Position numbers and translations under genes: made by a program
Assembly: GCA_024402455.1 (NCBI GenBank)
Contig: JAKSTS010000046.1
Coordinates: 1 to 15,773 of the forward strand
Direction of reading: 5' to 3'
DNA from: Treponemataceae bacterium
GTDB lineage: Bacteria; Spirochaetota; Spirochaetia; Treponematales; Treponemataceae
DNA: 15,773 bases
Part shown: positions 14,356 to 15,773 of the stretch, piece after piece
Layout: every line of letters begins with the position of its first letter
Numbering within the stretch: the first letter of the stretch is position 1
Notes under the pieces: model-generated
The model's input: the letters and a program-made list of their open reading frames with translations, nothing else
Told to the model about the DNA's origin: nothing
The model's database searches: none

Positions 14356-14383
14356 ATGGAACAGGGTGGCATATTCGTTCGCT

Positions 14384-14410
14384 GGTTCTAAAGATTAAAA
14401 ATTTAGAATC
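14384..14410 (+). promoter_or_regulatory. Leader hairpin shared with glnA; possible ribosome-site control
   Basis: GGTTCTAAA (14384-14392) pairs with TTTAGAATC (14402-14410) across a 9-nt loop (9 bp, one G-U), 33 nt before the ATG. The same left arm, loop length and position occur before glnA (3362-3388). The base of the stem runs into TCTCC (14409-14413), which could alternatively pair with GGAGA at the Shine-Dalgarno (14431-14435), so two exclusive folds are possible. Confidence 0.5.
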
Positions 14411-14443
14411 TCCGTTTTGAGTAATGTTTAGGAGAGAGCAAAA

Positions 14444-15055
14444 ATGGAATTTGAATCGAAAGCTGCCGCAAGAGCTGCTGCCAGGCAGGCGGTAAAACGT
14501 TTATCTGTCGGTTTTGAGACAGAAACCAGAAGCATGATGGCTGCTGCAAATTTTGTTTCAACCAGTCTTTATGAAGAAGCAGAATGTCTTTTTGTGTTCA
14601 TGTCTAAAAAAAATGAAATTTCAACATCTGCCCTGATAGAAAAAGCTTTTGCAGATAAAAAAGAAATTGCCATTCCAAAAACAGTCGGCGACAATCTTGA
14701 TTTTTATCTGCTTAGTCCTTTAAAAAAAATTGACGAACAGGTTGAAAAAGGCTGTTTTGATATTCTTGAACCATGCACATTTCTTGAAAAAATTGACCAG
14801 AGCCGTCTTCCTGTTCAAAGCGTTTTTGTTGTTCCGGGGCTTGCATTTGCCCTTGACGGCACGCGCTTAGGTTATGGCCGTGGTTTTTATGACAGATATA
14901 TTGATGGCGTTTATAAAACAAATTCATCCGTATATTTGCCAAAAGCAATTGTTGGCTTTTGCTATGACTGTCAGGTTTTTGATTCACTTCCGTCAGACGA
15001 TTTTGATGTTCCTTTGACACATATTTCAACAGAAAAAAGATTTATTTCATGTTGA
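14444..15055 (+). CDS. 5-formyltetrahydrofolate cyclo-ligase (5,10-methenyl-THF synthetase)
   Basis: Converts 5-formyl-THF to 5,10-methenyl-THF with ATP, returning stored folate to one-carbon metabolism. It has 203 residues, normal for the family. The family signature VPGLAFALDGTRLGYGRGFYDRYI is complete at 130-153, containing the substrate/phosphate-binding Gly-rich turn and YGRGFYDRY. The Lys/Arg-rich N-terminal helix (ARAAARQAVKR) and the late DFDVPLTHISTEKRF (186-200) also match. The ATG has GGAG about 9 nt upstream. A good promoter and a structured leader precede it, so it is transcribed separately from the hydrogenase-like operon. The last gene of the window begins 37 bp after the stop. 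Confidence 0.94.
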   Translation: MEFESKAAARAAARQAVKRLSVGFETETRSMMAAANFVSTSLYEEAECLFVFMSKKNEISTSALIEKAFADKKEIAIPKTVGDNLDFYLLSPLKKIDEQVEKGCFDILEPCTFLEKIDQSRLPVQSVFVVPGLAFALDGTRLGYGRGFYDRYIDGVYKTNSSVYLPKAIVGFCYDCQVFDSLPSDDFDVPLTHISTEKRFISC

Positions 15056-15057
15056 CC

Positions 15058-15086
15058 TTGAAAAACAGCATAAGATTTCGTATTTT
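15058..15086 (+). promoter_or_regulatory. Promoter of the last gene
   Basis: TTGAAA (15058-15063), a 17-bp spacer and TATTTT (15081-15086). The -10 ends 6 nt before the ATG at 15093, so the transcript would be leaderless. A TATAAT directly abuts the ATG (15087-15092) and makes the exact -10 uncertain. Confidence 0.5.
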
Positions 15087-15092
15087 TATAAT

Positions 15093-15683
15093 ATGTCACA
15101 GATAAAATCAGCATTAGAAATTGCTTTAGAAAGAACAGCCGACATAAAAAGCGATGCTTCGGCTGGCAAAAAACGGGAATGGAATAATTGCGGTAAAAAG
15201 CTTGCTTCAGATTTTTTAGCAGACGGCGATTTGCAGGGTTTTAAGAAATCGTTTGGTGCTTTTAAAAATGCCGAAAAAGACGGTGTGCTTGAAGGTGCTG
15301 TAAAACTCTTTATGGCAAGGCTTCAGTTGCCTGCAGAAGAATCTGAAATTGAAATGATGATGAAAGTAGGGCAGGGGCTTGAGCTTTTGCTGCCACATAA
15401 AGGCATGAATGATCTGTTTATGACAATGCAGCAGGTTTTCATGCAGTATCTTTCTTCGCAAAAACAACTTGAAGCTGCATTGACACAGCAATATATGCCA
15501 AAACTACGACAGAAACAGGCTGAACTTGAAAAACGTACCGGACAGCACATTGAACTTACACCAATGCAAGACCCTGAATTTGTGCAGTCTTTGGACCGGA
15601 ATCTTGATGCACTGAAAGAGCAGTATGCACAGGCACTTGATGAGGCAAGGGCGCGCATAACAGCCGCAGCAGGATTAAACTGA
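15093..15683 (+). CDS. Conserved hypothetical helical protein (spirochaete type, tentatively DUF6657)
   Basis: 196 residues, soluble, Ala/Leu/Glu/Lys/Gln-rich and predicted mostly helical. It begins MSQIKSALEIALERTADIKSDAS and ends in a long heptad-like region (about 120-190: QYLSSQKQLEAALTQQYMPKLRQKQAELEKRTG, then LDALKEQYAQALDEARARI) suited to a coiled coil. No catalytic motif, signal peptide or membrane span. I associate the N-terminal ALE(I/L)ALE(R/K)TADIK pattern with a spirochaete-restricted family, possibly DUF6657, but cannot confirm it here. No Shine-Dalgarno precedes the ATG; a promoter lies at the spacing expected for a leaderless mRNA. It may also be cotranscribed with the cyclo-ligase gene 37 bp upstream. 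Confidence 0.8.
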   Translation: MSQIKSALEIALERTADIKSDASAGKKREWNNCGKKLASDFLADGDLQGFKKSFGAFKNAEKDGVLEGAVKLFMARLQLPAEESEIEMMMKVGQGLELLLPHKGMNDLFMTMQQVFMQYLSSQKQLEAALTQQYMPKLRQKQAELEKRTGQHIELTPMQDPEFVQSLDRNLDALKEQYAQALDEARARITAAAGLN

Positions 15684-15689
15684 TTGCAC

Positions 15690-15731
15690 GGCAGTAAAAA
15701 CTGTCTGTTATTAAACTGCTTTATACAGTTT
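15690..15731 (+). terminator. Weak terminator-like hairpins after the last gene
   Basis: GGCAGT-AAAA-ACTGTC (15690-15705, 6 bp with one G-U) and AAACTG-N7-CAGTTT (15713-15731). Neither has a good T run, so termination is uncertain. The rest to 15773 is A-rich with no gene start I can support. Confidence 0.3.
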
Positions 15732-15773
15732 GCAGCATGAATGAGGGATGAAATAAAAAAATAAAAAAAATAT

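Noticed and set aside
14356..14443. 6S RNA or folate riboswitch next to the cyclo-ligase gene
   Set aside because: 6S RNA neighbours this gene in enterobacteria, but the stretch is too short and lacks the 6S bulge structure; it also does not match the THF riboswitch consensus I know.

Overview
The window looks like chromosomal DNA of a host-associated spirochaete, most likely a Treponema. The DNA is AT-rich, TTG and GTG starts are used, and there is a Gln/Tyr/Pro-repeat outer-membrane protein. An HD-GYP protein, a spirochaete-type hypothetical protein and a DRTGG / ATP-binding / [FeFe]-hydrogenase-like trio fit an anaerobic fermenter. The genus is inferred from protein character, not from a marker gene. 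No tRNA, rRNA, CRISPR array or transposase was seen.

Layout. 345-3330 (minus): glnA, a type I glutamine synthetase with its own promoter and a structured leader, followed one base later by an intracellular GH43 glycosidase that has no ribosome site of its own. 3496-3807 (minus): a small DUF6508 protein preceded by a roughly 200-bp nested inverted repeat (3845-4047). 4335-5234 (plus): an EamA/DMT permease. 5463-5852 (minus): a small lipoprotein. 6056-7288 (plus): a membrane HD-GYP cyclic-di-GMP phosphodiesterase. 7438-7569 (plus): a 43-residue basic peptide with its own terminator, then a possible orphan small RNA (about 7811-7890). 8209-9561 (minus): a surface/outer-membrane beta-barrel with a repeat-rich linker. 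9898-11772 (plus): leuA behind what reads as a complete leucine attenuator. 11937-14285 (plus): DRTGG protein, anti-sigma-type ATPase and hydrogenase-like iron-sulfur protein. 14444-15683 (plus): 5-formyltetrahydrofolate cyclo-ligase and a conserved hypothetical.

Main discoveries. (1) Upstream of leuA is a 17-residue leader peptide with codons CTA CTT CTA ATA. A strong terminator follows, and the terminator's left arm can instead pair with an antiterminator strand. (2) Four starts (permease, HD-GYP, leuL, last hypothetical) lack a Shine-Dalgarno and sit 6-7 nt after a good -10 box, as expected for leaderless mRNAs. (3) glnA and the folate cyclo-ligase gene, 11 kb apart on opposite strands, share the same leader hairpin (GGTTCTAAA, 9-nt loop, TTTAGA...) at nearly the same distance from ATG. 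(4) The hydrogenase-like protein keeps the H-cluster cysteines but has Ser where catalytic enzymes carry the proton-relay Cys, and it is not joined here to catalytic hydrogenase subunits, which points to sensing.

All calls come from reading the sequence; no database search or folding program was run.
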